A stretch of DNA of 64,000 nt from Helianthus annuus (Eukaryota > Streptophyta > Magnoliopsida > Asterales > Asteraceae), in contig NC_035449.2 of assembly GCF_002127325.2 (NCBI RefSeq), forward strand, positions 77,972,693-78,036,692, given 5' to 3'. Both the position numbers and the translations under genes were made by a program. Position 1 is the stretch's first letter. Each line of letters starts with the position of its first letter. The notes beneath the pieces were generated by a model. That model was given only the letters and a program-made list of their open reading frames with translations. It was not told where the DNA came from and ran no database searches. Positions 24,116 to 36,166 of this stretch are shown piece by piece.

Positions 24116-24645
24116 GTGGAGGGTTCAAATGAAAACAGTTTTTTTGTAAGAAGAAATTTCAACCAATAAGAATGCTCTATTTTACTTCATTTAATATTTG
24201 CATTTAATTTTAATAAAAGGGTATATTGGTAAACTTACATAAATCATTAATTTGTATTCTTCCCATTTAATAACTAACTAAATTAAATTGTAACTCCTTT
24301 TCAAAATATATATTTTTTTAAATTAAAAAACAACTTAATTTAAAGTGTAGAATAAATTACTAGTTGTGTTGGATAAATTACGAGTTGTGTAGGATATATT
24401 TCGAGGTGTGTAGGATAAATTTCGATTGTGTAGGATAAAATTCTATAATGTGTAGGGTATATGTAGGAAAATTTTGATATGTGTAGGTTTTGTAGATTAT
24501 ATGTAGGATAATTAATGATTAGTTGACTAATTAATTAAAGAGAGAAAAATTAATGTTATGAGTTATAAATGAAATAGTATTTTACTAATATGCCCATTGT
24601 TCTTTTTCTTCTCACATTAAACTTCTTCTCAAATGAACCTTCCCC
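24116..24645. mobile_element. Inverted-repeat element 4 seated in (TA)n
   Basis: It starts GGAGGGTTCAAATGAAAAC and ends with the inverted form (CTTCTCAAATGAACCTTCCCC). It is bounded by (TA)n at 24104-24115 and 24646-24659. It is non-coding and related in its ends to the element at 25225-25588. GTGTAGGATAAATTwCGA-type words repeat between 24360 and 24500. Confidence 0.65.
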
Positions 24646-24659
24646 TATATATATATATA

Positions 24660-25204
24660 GGGAGAAGATCATGCGAGAACCACCTCTTATTGTGAGAACC
24701 GCGAGAACCAATGTGAACACACCAAAAATGCCTAAAAATAGCTAAAAATCACACAAATTTTTTTATTTTTTTTAATATTTTTATATAAAAATCGCTACTT
24801 TTCGAAGCCAAATTTTTTTTTTAATTTAAAAAATTTTTTTTGGCCACTAAAAGTAGCGATTTGAGCATAAAAAATATTAAAAAAAAATTTAGATTTTTTT
24901 AGGTTTTTTGGGGGTTTAGTTTTTAGCATTTTAGCTTGGTGGGGGGGGGGGTTTAGGTTTTTGGGGGGTGGGGGAGGGGGGTTTAGGTTTTTTTTAGGTT
25001 TTTTTGGGGGTTTTAGTTTTTAGCATTTAGCTTTGGGGGGGGGGGTTAGGTTTTTTTTTTTTGGGGTGGGGGGTGGGGGGGGTGGTTTAGGTTTTTTGGG
25101 GAGGGAGGGGGATGGGGGTTAGGTTTTTTTAGCTATTTTAGGTTGTGTTCACATTGGTTCTCAAGGTTCTCACAATAAGGGTGATTCTCGCATGAGCCCC
25201 TCCC
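24660..25204. mobile_element. Inverted-repeat element 5 seated in (TA)n
   Basis: It starts GGGAGAAGATCATGCGAGAA and contains GAACCGCGAGAACCAATGTG. The right end carries the inverted counterparts (CACATTGGTTCTCAAGG, then CTCGCATGAGCCCCTCCC). TA tracts at 24646-24659 and 25205-25224 bound it. The interior has extreme G/T-rich runs (24930-25110). Non-coding. Confidence 0.7.
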
Positions 25205-25224
25205 TATATATATATATATATATA

Positions 25225-25588
25225 GGGGTAGGTTCAAATGAAAACCACTAGTTATTGTGAAACCTCGAAAACTAATTAAAAGGCCAAAAAAACATATCAA
25301 GTTTTTTTTTGCATACCAATTTTCGTAGCTTTATATATATAAAAAAAATTTCAAATTTTTTTTTGTAGTGAACATGTGTAATACTACACATGTGTATGTG
25401 TACTACAAATTTTTTTTTTTGAAAAAAAGTTTTTTTATATATATAAAACCTGCGATTTTTATAAATATATATAAAACCTGCGATTTTTATAAAAAAATCG
25501 AAAAAAAAAATTTTGGTGTGTTTTTTAGGCTTTTTTTAGTTAGTTTTCGAGTTTTCACCGTAAAAGTGTTTTTCATTTGAACCATCCC
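25225..25588. mobile_element. Inverted-repeat element 6 seated in (TA)n
   Basis: It starts GGGGTAGGTTCAAATGAAAA and ends with the inverted form (TTTTCATTTGAACCATCCC). TA tracts at 25205-25224 and about 25589-25602 bound it. Non-coding, with AT-rich interior. Its ends are close to those of the element at 24116-24645. Confidence 0.7.
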
Positions 25589-25602
25589 TATATATATATA
25601 TA

Positions 25603-26187
25603 CTAGGTTATAACCCCGTGTATTACACGGGTTGAATAAATGAATTTTATATATCAAATAATATAACATTATCTTTTTAAAAGCCTCCTTTATCGCACGG
25701 GTTGAAGAAATGTAATTTTATATATTAAATAATAAAATAAGTTATATCTATAAGAACCATATGTATTGTACGGGTTGAATAAATGTAATATTATATACCA
25801 AATAATAAAAAAAATTATATCTTTAAAACCATTGTATTACACGGGTTGAATAAATGTAACATTGTTTTTTTACCAAATAATAAAAAAAAGTTATATTTTT
25901 AAAAACCCCCGTGTATTACATGGGTTGAATAAATAAATGTAATATTATATACCAAATAATAAAAAAAATATATCTTTAAAACAACTGTATTAAACGGGTT
26001 GAATAAATGTAATATTGTTTACCAAATAATAAAAATATATATTACATGGGTTGAATAAATATGATTTTATATACCAAATAATAAAAAAAATATATTTAAA
26101 AAAAGAATTTGTATTAATTTAGATTTGATTAGATTTTAGATTAGATTAGATTTTAGATTTGATTAAATATTATTAATAATAAGAATT
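25603..26187 (+). repeat. Tandem array of ACACGGGTTGAATAAATG units
   Basis: About seven units of roughly 60-75 bp, each containing a form of ACACGGGTTGAATAAATG followed by ATATACCAAATAATAAAAAA, run from about 25612 to 26095. The array begins CTAGGTTATAACCCCGTG. A matching AT-rich terminus TTTATTATATAGTATAGATT lies at about 26570, so the array may be the body of a transposon spanning about 25603-26590. No gene is seen. Confidence 0.6.
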
Positions 26188-26466
26188 GAGTAAACTTTCG
26201 TTTTGCTCCCTGTGGTTTGATCACTTTAACGGTTTTGCTCCAAACCTTTAAAAATAGCCATTTTGCTCCCTGATGTTTCGGTTTTTTTGCCAGTTTGCTC
26301 CCCACCTCTAACTCCATCTAAATTGTTTGTGTTTCCATTTTGCTCCCCGCAGGGAGCAAACTGGCAATAAAACCAAAACATCAGGGAGTAAAATGACTAT
26401 TTTTAAATGATTGGGAGAAAACCGCTAAAGTGACCAAACCACAGGGAGCAAAACGGAAGTTTACTC
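26188..26466. mobile_element. Small Mutator-type foldback MITE
   Basis: A 279-bp element with ends GAGTAAACTTTCGTTTTGCT and the inverted form at the right. Nearly the whole element is one inverted repeat. The terminal GAGTAAAC is shared with the elements at 8418 and 13326. A clear 9-bp duplication was not found, so the insertion site has probably decayed. Confidence 0.6.
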
Positions 26467-26850
26467 GAGATTTGTATTAATTTAGATTAAATATTATTAT
26501 TTTTTAGTATTATTAATAATTTTAATCAATTAAATGAGAGAATGACAAGTGTAACAAAACAGGTTTATTTTATTATATAGTATAGATTACATATTTAATT
26601 TATTAAAATTATTTTTTTTAAAGAAATAGGGAAGGCCCATCCTTCATCCTCTTACTATCGGCATCCTTAGACGTTGACGTGACGATATGCACATAACTAT
26701 AAGCTTAATTACAATATTATTTTTAACCAGCAAGAAGTACCCGGGAAAGCTGCAATATCTATAAGTCAACTCTACCCATCACCCAACCACGATCCCTACT
26801 AAGTTTGAAACATCAAAACAAGATGCACAAAATACCCCAAAAGTAGACAA

Positions 26851-28492
26851 ATGAAGCTAATCGACACAATCTTGTTCATCTATTTCCTCATAATCTCATT
26901 TGCAATTCCACTTCTGGACGCTCAGGTCTGTCTTCCATCCAGTATCTTCCCGGACATCCTCGTACGCTTCAAAAACTGGTTCGCCAACATACTGGGAAAT
27001 TACTTGATATCTGAAAAACCCCATTTCTACGTTGGTATTGCCTGGCTCGAGCTTCTTTTCGCGTGGCCCATCTCGATAGCTTCGATTTATGGCATTGTGG
27101 ATGGAAAATCTTGGGTGCCCACCACCTGTTTGATGTATGGCGTCTATTTTTTTACTGCACTGGTATTCCTAATTTTCCCTCATTTTTTTATTTAAGAATT
27201 TTATGGGGTTTTGGTTTGAATATGTTGCCAATTGAGGCTTTAATGGTTCAAACCTTTTACTTTTACTGATTCAACAATTAATGGTTCAGACTGTTTGTTT
27301 CGCGAGCAGGTTCAGACATTTGCCTCTAAATGGTTAAGTATTACACTGAGTCTGAATGGTTAAGACCACTAATCTGAATTGGTCAGACATTTGCCTATGA
27401 ATGGTTAAGCATTATACTGACTCTTAATGGTTCTGACCTCTTACTGGTTAAACCCTTAACCATTAAGAAGTTGCCAAACAACCCCTTATACTATCTTGTT
27501 ATATGTTAAAATGTCCAGGTCATTTCTGTTACTCAACATGTTATATGGGCTGTGTCGTGTAACCCGTTTATTGAAAATTTACATGTGGGATCAAGTAAAC
27601 GACATGTTATATTACGGGTTGTGTTTGCGGTTGGTACCCGTGTTAATCGTGTTATATTCTAATCTGTTAAACACGTTTTGCCATCTCTATGTCTGACATG
27701 TTATATAAACATGGGGTTGGAGGTTTGAAGTGTGATTCTGTCACAATTTTGTGATTTTGAAAATGTGGATAAAGTTAAATACATGATTGATGCAGTAGCA
27801 AGTGAATTTGAACAGAAATCTAGACTAGTTTTCATGGAATTTTTATTGACAGCATGATGGATATATTGATCTTTGCAAAATTCGATCGGATCAAGATCTT
27901 AAAATCCCATGATCAAGTTTGGGATTTTATGTTGTAGAAAATTAAGATCTTAAAATCAAGATCCGGGATCTTAACAACCATGGTTTAACGGACGCTAGGT
28001 TGTCTAGCTAACGCTTGCTTGTTTATTATCTTGTTTTTTTACAAATTGTTAAAGTATCAGTTGTGATTACAAAAGTTGTTGTATCAAAGTAATAATCTAA
28101 GTTGTATCTAAAGCATATTTTAGAAGGTTACCTTGAGTAACTTACATATCATTTTTACTCAATCTTCTAAAGTTTGTGCATTTGACCCGCTAAAGAAGGT
28201 ATATAACCCAAATTGACTCATTTAAAAGTCAACGGGTCGCAGTTTCTACACGTTATGAATCACTAAAGGAGTAGCTAGCAATCCAATCTTCTCATATTCT
28301 TCTGTTGTTTAGCAGGTTGCAATTTTAGCAGAACTTATGGGATCTGGAAGAGCATCAAAAAGGCTACTGACTTTTTACTACATCTTCATGGGTTTTGCGG
28401 TTTTAGCCATCGCACGAGGTCTGCTACCAACTTCTCAAAGGTCAAATGCATTTGGCATACCATCCACACAAGTCATGAAAAAGAGAGCTTGA
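26851..28492 (+). CDS. TMEM97-like: TMEM97/sigma-2 receptor-like EXPERA-domain protein, copy 3 (two exons)
   Basis: Exons are 26851-27162 and 28316-28492, joined in phase 0 by a GT-AG intron of 1153 bp. The product has 162 residues. The layout is the same as copy 2: first membrane segment with Asp23 (LLDAQ), a loop with CLPS-IFPDILV, then a WLELLFAWP segment, a third segment across the exon junction, a fourth near residues 124-143, and a KKRA end that fits a KKxx ER-retrieval signal. The start corresponds to residue 5 of copy 2, since no upstream ATG matches the longer start. Asn50 (ILGNYL) replaces the Asp of EYGDYL in copies 1 and 2. The intron shares no minisatellite with the other copies. 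No stop or frameshift is present. It is about 20 kb from copies 1 and 2, separated only by transposons, so this was probably one tandem cluster. Confidence 0.88.
27205..27485. mobile_element. MITE in the intron of TMEM97-like copy 3
   Basis: Ends are GGGGTTTTGGTTTG on the left and GGGGTTGTTTGGCAAC (minus strand) on the right, flanked by TTAT on both sides. Internal words of the ATGGTTAAG type repeat several times. The ends resemble PIF/Harbinger-type MITEs of plants, which start GGGGTTGTTTGG. Non-coding. Confidence 0.5.
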
Positions 28493-29282
28493 GCGGTTTA
28501 CCAAAATGAGCAACAATGTGTCACGTCTTGCTAATTAGCCAAAGGTGCGTGCTCATGAGCGCATGCTAAAGTTTCAACTGGTTCCCTGACAATATCCATG
28601 CTAGGAAATTAAATGCTTTTTCATATGTTCTTACCTACGCTAGAGTTTCATTGCAAGCAAGGTCCACTGCTTTTAAATCACTGAATTTGTGATATGAACC
28701 AATGCCGTATAAAAGTAATTAGATGTGTAAATTTAATCTTTTAGTTATGAAGGATCCTTAAAATGGTTTTGTATCATTTGATCTATAGAGTGGGGCTAAA
28801 ATTAACGGTATGATTTAGTTAAACATATTGTAACAGATGTGGAATCTTTAATGTTAGTCTTATGTTATGGAGTTGTGCTTTATTTATACTTGATGTTCGG
28901 GATGAGCTCGGTTCCAACTGGTACCGGTACCACAACAACTTTACGTAGTATAATCACATCTATAATCAAGCTATTGATAGGGTTTGGGGAGGGTGGGATG
29001 TAGGCAAGCCTTACCTCTAACTAGGGGATAGAGAGGTTGCTTCCAGTGAGACCCTCGGCTCCAAAAACCATAACCAAGATATAAGATTCCAGAAAGTATA
29101 CGCAGGCACACAACTACTAAAAAAGTAAAAATAAAAAATATTGAAAGTACACATATAAATAAAAAGTATTTCTTTGTGAAACTACGACAATCAGGAAATG
29201 ATGAAACTGTCATATCAGTCCTAAAAGAAACTGAAAGTTAACCTTCTAAGACAAGAACCTAAAACAAAACTAGGCCAACCTT
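28493..29282. other. 3' flank of copy 3 and spacer
   Basis: No gene is recognised. From about 28975 to 29075 there is a block (GGTGGGATGTAGGCAAGCC and onward) of a type that often accompanies plant LINE-derived sequence. It leads into the LINE fragment. Confidence 0.45.
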
Positions 29283-29720
29283 CTAAAAGTCCTTAATCTT
29301 AATCCTATGTCTCCACAAAGTTCTATCCTTGACCATGTCCTCAGAAAGGTGCAAATCTAGCAAATCCTGTCTAATCCGCTCACCCCAAGTCATCTTCGGC
29401 CTACCTTTACTCCCCCTTCCCTCTACAGCGAGCATTTTGACCGTTCTAATCGTGGTTGTTGCTTGTCTCCTCTTGACATGCTCAAACCATCTCAATCTCC
29501 CCTCCCTTATCTTATCTGAAATATTATCAACCTCTAATCTTTTCCTAAAATACCTTATTTCTTATCTTGTCCAACATGCTCACACATCCATCATAACATT
29601 CTCCTCTGTCACTTCTAGCTTACGTGCGTGAATTTTCTTAATTACCTAAGAGTCTGTACCGTATAACATAGCAGGTCTAATTGCAACTCTAAAAGTTTCC
29701 CTTTTAGTTTAGCTGGGAAC
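29283..29720 (-). pseudogene. LINE reverse transcriptase, C-terminal fragment
   Basis: On the minus strand, translated blocks read RPAMLYGTDS (near 29660), then VIKKIHARKLEVTEENVMM, then the C-terminal block with RWFEHVKRR, GRGSKGRPKMTWGERI and RQDLLDLHLSEDM. This order matches the 3' end of non-LTR reverse transcriptase proteins in plants (RPAMLYG-ECW, then LRWFGHV-RRP, then GRPK-W). Stop codons interrupt the frame upstream of 29495, for example where Trp is expected after GTDS. Only the end of the protein is present, as is usual for 5'-truncated LINE copies. Confidence 0.75.
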
Positions 29721-31022
29721 CTCTTGCCGCACAATAACCATGTGGCTGCTCTTCACCTACACCATCCAACCTGAATACAGTGAGCTACGTTACTATCTAT
29801 CTCTCAATTACTCTTACTCTGAACAAACGATTCTAAATACTTGAATTTAGCTGCCCGCGGAACCACTTGGGCCTCAATTGTGATCTGAGTGTCATGATCA
29901 TCGTTTGCTCCACCAAAATCACAGTAAAGGCACTCAGTTGGTCCACATTGGCAAATGCTACGAGTTAGTCCACGTCATTGAGGATTAGGCTTTTTTATGT
30001 CGTTTAAGGATGTCGTATTTTCAATTTTTATGAATTTGTGTGTTTTTTTATTATGTACTTTTTCAGTTAATTAATGAATCAATAATTTTATTTTTATACT
30101 TTTAATAAAATTAATGTAGATAAAATGAAAAGAAAAAAATATGGAGAAGGGGGTGGGATGGGGAGGGGGAGGGAACCACACCCACAATCAGTGGCGGAGC
30201 TTGACCAAAAGTTTCGAGGGGGCGTAAAGTGATGGGACCCAATTTTTTTTTCCTATCGTTATGTTTCAGGTCGGGTCGGCTATCAATTCGGGTCAAGTCA
30301 AATAATAATAGTTCCAAATAAAACTAAAAAATTTGATTCATTCAAAGGACCCGTTCTTGGACATAAAAATTTGTGATTAAGTTTATTGTGTGGTTGGTAA
30401 CCTAGGGTTAAACAAATAAGAGTTAAAATATATTTACAAAACTACTTATCACTTATATACAAAGAGGTAACAAACTTTACTTTAATTTATATATTGTATA
30501 AATATTTAGGAAAAATAATTGGGAGGAGGCGATCCTATATAATTTTTAAAATTTCCGGACGAAAAAACCGGAACCTATACATTTCTAGCCGAAATATTGG
30601 GGTGGGCGGGTGCACCCCCGGACACCAACAAACCTTCGCCCCTGCCCACAATTTCCCTTTTAGTTTAGCTGGGAACCTCTTGCCGCACAATAACCCTGTG
30701 GCTGCTCTTCACCAACACCATCCAACCTGAATACAGTGAGCTACGTTACTATCTATCTCTCCATTACTCTTACTCTGAACAAACGATTCTAAATACTTGA
30801 ATTTAGATGCCCGCGGAACCACTTGGGCCTCAATTACAATTGAGTGTCATGATCATCGTCTGCTCCACCAAAATCACAGTAAAGGCACTCAGTTGGTCCA
30901 CATTGTCAAATGCTAAGAGTTAGTCCATGTCATTGAGGATTAGGTTCTTTATGTCGTTTAAGGATGTCGTATTTTCAATTTTTATGAATTTGTGTGTTTT
31001 TTATTATGTACTTTTTCAGTTA
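29690..31022. repeat. Direct duplication of a LINE-flanking segment of about 370 bp
   Basis: The segment 29690-30063 is repeated at about 30652-31022 with few changes; both copies contain AACCTCTTGCCGCACAATAA. Between the copies lie AT-rich sequence and the hAT-type element 30189-30644. Confidence 0.8.
30189..30644. mobile_element. hAT-type MITE
   Basis: Perfect 8-bp duplication CCCACAAT (30181-30188 and 30645-30652). Termini are CAGTGGCGGAGC and, on the minus strand, CAGGGGCGAAGG. The 456-bp interior has no transposase. Confidence 0.8.
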
Positions 31023-31664
31023 AGGGGGGAATGATAGTGAGGTGGAAGGGGGAGGTGTTCTGGTGCTAAAGTGAAAGCCACTCTTAGTTAAGATAACAAA
31101 AGGAACTCACACCAACCTTTGATGAGATGTGTTTGGATGGTCTAAATCAAAGCTGCAATTTAACATGTGTCATAGGCCTGTAAATGAACCGAACGAAGAC
31201 GAACGCATAATCAAACACATTTTTTTGTTCGTGTTCGTTCATTAAGAAATCAGGTATGTTTGTGTTCGTTCATGTTCGTTCATTTAAAGCCTAAACAAAT
31301 AGTTCACAAACATAAACAAACACAAACGAACATAAACAAAAAAAAAATTAACTGAACATATTTGATAAACATAAACAAACATAAATTAACATGATTGAAC
31401 AAATATAAACGAACACAAATGAATGTAATTGAACAAATATAAACAAACACAATGTAACATTAGTGAGCACAAACAAACATTGTCTAATATATTACAGTTC
31501 ATCTGAAAGCACATCTAAATTAGGATTCACAGATACAAGATTAAGTAGTTTTTTTATATGCATATTAAGTAAGTGATAGGTTACGATCTAAGAAAAAAAT
31601 TAAAATTTCATTTTTTATTACTAGAAACTCAATTACTAATTAGTTATTTTATATCAGTAGTTAG

Positions 31665-33358
31665 TGATGTGTGCGAGGTGTTATATATTTTTTATGTATA
31701 TTTTAAGCCCTTTTACACTTTTTAGCCAAGTTTTAAATTTATAAAACACGATATTTACTAACACTAGACACACATATGGGCAAGTGCACCCATCGTGGAC
31801 GTAGTATAGTGTTGGTAAGATACTGAGGTCGTCCAAGAACACAAGAGCTTTTAGTACCGGTTTATCCTCAACGTCTAATCAAATCAAAAAGTTAGAAAAA
31901 GGTTTTAAACTAGAAAAATAAAAACTAACTAAATGCTGAAAAATAAAAATAAAATAAAAACAGATAGACAAGATGAATCACTTGGATCCGACTCGTGTAT
32001 TAGTATAACCTTTGATTATTTTCGCACTTTTGCACTTGTTTAAGAGATTATCTTAGTTATTGTAGTAGGCCCCTCTTTTGAAGGCGACGTTACCCTCAAC
32101 CCAGTAGTTTGAGTCAGCAAGGATACAATCCTAAAGGGTTGGATTATTGGAAGATAATGAATTAAGTTATTAATGCAAATTATGGTAGGCCCCGCTTTTG
32201 GCGGTGACGTTACCCTCTGCTAAGTAGTTTGAGTCAGCAGGGATACAGTCCTAAATAGCCGGATTATAGTATTAATAGTAGTTAACTTATGAGGGGGTCA
32301 AAGAGTTTGGATCCCCGCCATCCAATACCTATGGGCATTGAAGGAGATCCTACTAAATTTGACCCAGGTCCCTTGCAGGACCTCTAAACGCTGAACAAGG
32401 GCAAGACCCTTACCAAACCGTTCCCTTAACCCCCGACCAGGTAGCCAACATACCTCCATATAGACCGTGGAGATATGAATGGTGAAAATCTTTTATTTTA
32501 TATAGACAGTAAAATAATGCCAAGACACCACGGACAAACGATAAGGAAAGATCACCTTCAACATAAGAAACTAGTTATTAAAGTCATTAATACAAAACCA
32601 AATAAAAAGTGAAAAAGATTAAAAATAAAAAGTATTATACTAAACACTTGTCTTCACCAAGTGATGTAAGAGACTTAGGCAAACATGGCCTTGATTGTCA
32701 AGAACTCTTACTATCAATCTTGGATCCCGAGACGACTCACACACTCTACGATGGACAATGGATGATGGTGGTGGATGATGGTGTTATGGTGGTGGTGGGT
32801 GGTGGATGAAGTGTGAGAGAGGTGGTGTGCCAAGGGATGAGTTGGAATGAAACCAAGCACTCCTATTTATAGGCTGAACAGAAGGCTGGGCACGGCCCCG
32901 TGTCCGCTGGACACGCCCCCGTGCCCGTCTGACACTCTCTCTCTTCATTAATTGTAATTCGCAATTACAATTAATGCGCCTGCTGTACTTTCGCCACGCC
33001 CCCGTGCTCACTGGACACGGCCCCGTGGTGGGCAATAGAAGCTTCTACAGGTTTGTCTTTTCTGCTGCTTCTTGGGCATGGCCCCGTGCTGGCTGAGCAC
33101 GGGGCGTGTTCAGTCTTCTGTTTTCTCTTCTTTACTTGGGAGGATGCCGTTGAGGGTTCGGGCAATCTACTTTTGTTCCTTTTCTTGTATTTATGCTAGA
33201 ATTAGCTGTCTTTTTGCTTCTTTTGTGTATTTGAGCTCATTTCATCCTGAAAATACAAAAGGAAGACAAAAACACTCTTTTTCCAACATTAGTACTTAAA
33301 AAGGGTTTGTTTTATGCCTCATTTGATGTAATTTATATGTTGCATTTTACACACATCA
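31665..33358 (-). repeat. Element A 3' LTR
   Basis: 1694 bp. It contains the TATA box of the family (read on minus near 32871), three pairs of CACGG-CCGTG palindromes (32891, 32995, 33077) and a hairpin of the ATTAATTGTAATT type at about 32946-32976. It is read 3'-to-5' on the plus strand. Confidence 0.9.
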
Positions 33359-35070
33359 AAAACCCCCACACTTGAACTTTTGCTTGTCCTCAAGCAAAAC
33401 TCTTTAAATGTGGCTTACACTCCCAAATGGAATGGGTAGAAGAGAAGGTTTTTGGCTTGTCATAGAGTGTCGGGAATCCAAGATCTTTTTGGGTTTTATT
33501 TTTATTTATTTACAATACTATTCGTTATGATTTATTTAGAACGTTTCATAAGATAAATTACTTATTTTGGCATAACATGCCTTTTTAAAATTTCATTTAT
33601 ATACAAGTTCACATACCTCACGGGAGAAATCACTCAACACTTGGCCGAAGGTGTATTTTTTTTTAGTGAATCACTCGAGAGCGGCATGGAACTTATTCCT
33701 ACCATAAGCTTGCCAAGCAATCAATCCTCCTCCTTTTTAACTTTATACCTTTGTAAATATCAAGAGGACTTTTTGGGCGAAGGGTTAGGCTTGGGCTAAA
33801 GGTGGGTGGTTGGGTTAGTGGTTAGTAAAAAGGGCGAAAAGCGTAAAAGCGTCGGTTTTCATAAAACACTTTGTTCTTAGTGATTTTTTTTAAAGGAAAG
33901 ATCACACAAAAGAACGAGCTTGCGAAAAACCGAGCTTGTTACTAAAATAAAGGGTGAAAAATAAAAAGGGTTTTTGGTGGGTGAAAAAGGTTTAGGGTAA
34001 AGAAACGAAAGGTTTAGGCTCAAAGGGGTTAACTAGGGGGATTTTGGGTAGGTGGTAAAAAAAATGAAAAATAATGGTGTGGAAAGAAAAATGGTTAGTC
34101 CTAATGCCTCCATCATTTACTTACTTAGTTTTAAGTTGGTAAGGACCGGGAATGAATCATCGTGGCAAGTTCTAGAGTTGTAAGAACCAAGCGGCTATTC
34201 ACACAAGAAACGAAAAATGAGCATTTAGTCTAAGGATGTAAATTTGTATGCTCAATTCAAAACTCACTTTTGTGGGAATGGGTTTTTAATGTGATCAAGT
34301 ATATATAATCAAATTTTTAACTAGACTTGTTATGCCATTTCATAATTTTCTTATGTTGGTTCTTGTTATCACGATGCTCTCGGTTGTAAAATTTGTAAAA
34401 ATATAACCTTATTAATATTAGGATTCCTAACTTAAACTTTAGACAAGTAAAAAAAAAAATGAAAAATTTTGAAAAAATTTGGGGTGTTTAGTGGTTCCAA
34501 TAGAGTTTTGTGTAAGGCTTGTTGTTCGGACTTGCAAAATTTCGAGGTGTTAGCTCCCCCCCACACTTAAATTACACATTGTCCTCAATGTGTCCCAAAA
34601 ATAAATTTTTAGGTTGATTGGATGTGTAATATGGTGTTAAAAAGCAAAGATTTATGTTACTGGCAGTCTGGACACGGCCCCGTGGGGACCGGACACGGCC
34701 CCGTGTTCAGGTGCCAGTAACAGAATTTAAAGAAATGAGACAGAAGCCTGGACACGGGGGCGTGTCTGGTGAACACGGCCCGTGTCCAGTTACCTGAACT
34801 GGGCGTTTTTCTGCAGGTGGTTCAGCACGGGGCCGTGTTGGTTGGGCACGGCCCGTGTTGAGCCTTCTGTAATGGAGATTTGTGTCGGGTTGCCTCGTTC
34901 TTGTGCATGGGGCCATTTTTCTCGTTCCCTTTTTCATCCATTACCACCACGAGTGTGTTTTATTCCTGCAAATTAAAATTAAAAGATTAAACTAAACTAA
35001 GGATAGTTCCGCGGAATGCCTCCGTGGTGCGCCACGTTTATAAGGGTCCTTGGCTAGACCCAATGTGAGG
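33359..35070 (-). other. Element A 3' non-coding region with purine tract
   Basis: Next to the LTR the minus strand reads AGTGTGGGGGTTTT, a fitting polypurine tract. The region holds a second set of three palindrome pairs (34673, 34753, 34826). No open frame of the pol type is found. The homologous region in element C (43100-47760) is opened by a solo LTR. Confidence 0.75.
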
Positions 35071-36166
35071 TTATATATTTTCTGAGTGGGATGCTTGGTG
35101 TCCCATGTTGCACCGTCGGAGAGCAGCATCCAAACTCGAATCAATAACCTTCATGTAGTTGACCGGGTCGTCGTCCTCTATTCTTTTCCCAACTCCGAAT
35201 TTTACTTCATCATCCCCATACCTCAAGGTGAGTGTTCCGTCATTCATATCTACCACCGCTTGTGCGGTGGCAAGAAATAGTTTCCCTAGTATGAGGGGGA
35301 CCTCGGTGTCTTCCTCCATATCGAGTATGACAAAGTCGGCTGGGTAGACGAATTTGCTTACCTTTACCAAGACATTTTCAATGACACCTTGCGGGAATTT
35401 GACGGATCGATCAGCAAGTTGTATGCTCATTTTTGTAGGACTCGTTGTTCCTAGGCCGAGTCTTTTAAACATTGATGAGGGCATGAGGTTAATGCTAGCC
35501 CCAAGGTCGGCTAGTGCATTACGAACGGGGGACTCCCCGATTGAGCAGGGAATCGTGAAGCTTCCGGGATCGATTTTCTTTTGGGGAAGTTTATTGAGTA
35601 CGAGGGCAGAGCATTCTTCGCCTAAGTTAACTAATTGCAAAGTTTCAATTTTCTTTTTATGAGTGAGGAAGTCCCTCATGAACTTAGAGTATTTGGGCAT
35701 TTGGGTTAGGACATCAATAAAAGGAATATTGACATGCAATTGTTTTAATAGACTTTCGAACTTTGCGAATTGCTCATTGGTCTTTTGACGTATTAACCTA
35801 CCGGGGTATGGGACTCGAGGAGCCTTGGTAGGCTCTGGTGACGGAGGGGAGTTCTTCTCCTGCAGAGGCGGGGGTACCGTTTCTTCTGTTGGTGGTGGCG
35901 CTTCTGCGGGCCCCACGGTGCGGTTTCGTAGCGTGATGAGATGAACTTGCGCTTTTGGGTTTGTTTCGGTATTGCTAGGTAATGCACCTTGTGGTCTCTC
36001 GGCAAAATTTTGAGCTATTTGATTCAATTGTTTTTCTATGTTTTGAATACTAGCTTGTTGATTTCTAAAATTTGATTCTAATTGTAGAAATCTTTCCGAG
36101 TTTTTCTTTTCAGTGTCGGAGATAAGGCGAGATATGGTATCTTCAAGCCTTTCTCGTCCACTTCAA
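35071..36166 (-). pseudogene. Element A protease region
   Basis: The open frame 35071-36027 gives about 319 residues. A Pro/Glu-rich linker (residues 38-75) is followed by YPGRLIRQKTNEQFAKF and by an aspartic protease-type domain with the active-site run ADLGASINLMP (Asp174 to Ser178), ADRSVK and the later LILGKLFL. This is the retropepsin-like part of a gypsy polyprotein. It should be fused to Gag, but a 1-base length difference in the duplicated linker puts the two in different frames. The reverse transcriptase that normally follows is missing: the frame stops at 35071-35073 and non-coding sequence begins. Confidence 0.8.

Noticed and set aside
32971..33165. Open frame of about 64 codons conserved in all four LTRs of the A/B/C family
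   Set aside because: Conservation is explained by the youth of the LTRs; it lies in U3 upstream of the TATA box and spans the palindrome pairs, so it would not be transcribed from the LTR promoter.
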